A DNA stretch of 20,448 bases from Fragilariopsis cylindrus CCMP1102 (lineage: Eukaryota; Bacillariophyta; Bacillariophyceae; Bacillariales; Bacillariaceae), in assembly GCA_900095095.1 (NCBI GenBank), contig FMBT01000711.1, positions 1 to 20,448 on the forward strand, given 5' to 3'. Every line of letters starts with the position of its first letter. Position 1 is the first letter of the stretch. A program made the translations under genes and the position numbers. Below, piece by piece: positions 20,273 through 20,448 of the stretch. A model generated the notes under the pieces. That model saw nothing but the letters and a program-made list of their open reading frames with translations. It made no database searches and was not told the origin of the DNA.

Positions 20273-20313
20273 TTTTCCTCTCAAATCACTCATTCTCCGT
20301 GCTTTTGTGCACA
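20273..20313 (+). repeat. Dispersed 41-bp element, copy 2
   Basis: It matches 10961-11001 at 37 of 41 positions in the same orientation, with the core AAATCACTCATTCT and CGTGCTTTTG. It ends 13 bases before an ATG at 20327. Confidence 0.75.
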
Positions 20314-20448
20314 TTAAAATAGTGTCATGGCCTACCCTGTGGACAAGTAAGTGTTGCACAGAGGAAGTATACAGCTCCATATTTATAAAACCAAAAAGTT
20401 ATCTCATTCATTATTAGGAATGATAGTAACCCAAATCAAGAACACTTT

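Larger units (their letters stand above)
18575..20448. other. Long spacer without a recognised gene
   Basis: The left end should hold the promoter of the 822-codon gene. The rest carries only short frames without motifs. Structured elements are the hairpin cluster at 19513-19625, a TAGTAG/CTACTA hairpin at 19656-19672 and the second copy of the 41-bp element. An ATG at 20327 followed by GTAAGT at 20347 could begin a gene that leaves the window. Confidence 0.5.

Overview
This window looks like nuclear DNA of a microalgal stramenopile, most likely a pennate diatom. The reasons are short introns with GTAAGT-type donors, genes on both strands with AT-rich spacers, many trinucleotide runs encoding poly-Ser, poly-Asp, poly-Asn or poly-Gln, and a gene set mixing eukaryotic families (choline-transporter-like protein, BRCT protein, UNG-type uracil-DNA glycosylase) with families of bacterial type (YeeE/YedE transporter, Fpg/Nei glycosylase). 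The species cannot be told from the sequence. No tRNA, rRNA, CRISPR array, transposase or virus was recognised.

Layout from left to right: the 3' end of a BRCT-domain gene (+, to 595); a six-exon YeeE/YedE sulphur-transporter-like gene (-, 1104-2787); a four-exon choline-transporter-like (CTL/SLC44) gene (-, 3375-5697); a divergent promoter region; a membrane-anchored P-loop protein and a directly following unknown coding block (+, 6438-8313), which may be one gene; a spacer with a 96-bp tandem duplication; a low-complexity unknown gene (-, 9429-10848); a small gene built of tandem C-x2-C...WHL modules, probably zinc-binding (+, 11337-12063); a DNA-repair locus in which an Fpg/Nei glycosylase runs directly into a UNG-type uracil-DNA glycosylase (-, 12196-14521); a long spacer; a large acidic, coiled-coil, single-span membrane protein (-, 16106-18574); and 1.9 kb without a recognisable gene but with a cluster of perfect hairpins and the second copy of a 41-bp element.

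Two observations matter most. First, the Fpg/Nei and UNG glycosylase domains appear to form one polypeptide joined by a Ser/Thr-rich linker, a candidate bifunctional base-excision-repair enzyme for oxidised bases and uracil. Second, at least eight of the coding regions are broken by frame shifts, and nearly all that can be placed by family conservation are repaired by adding one base to a short homopolymer run. That points to uncorrected long-read deletions rather than pseudogenes, although the 822-codon frame at 16106-18574 is intact, so the breaks are unevenly distributed. Exon and frame assignments below take these breaks into account.
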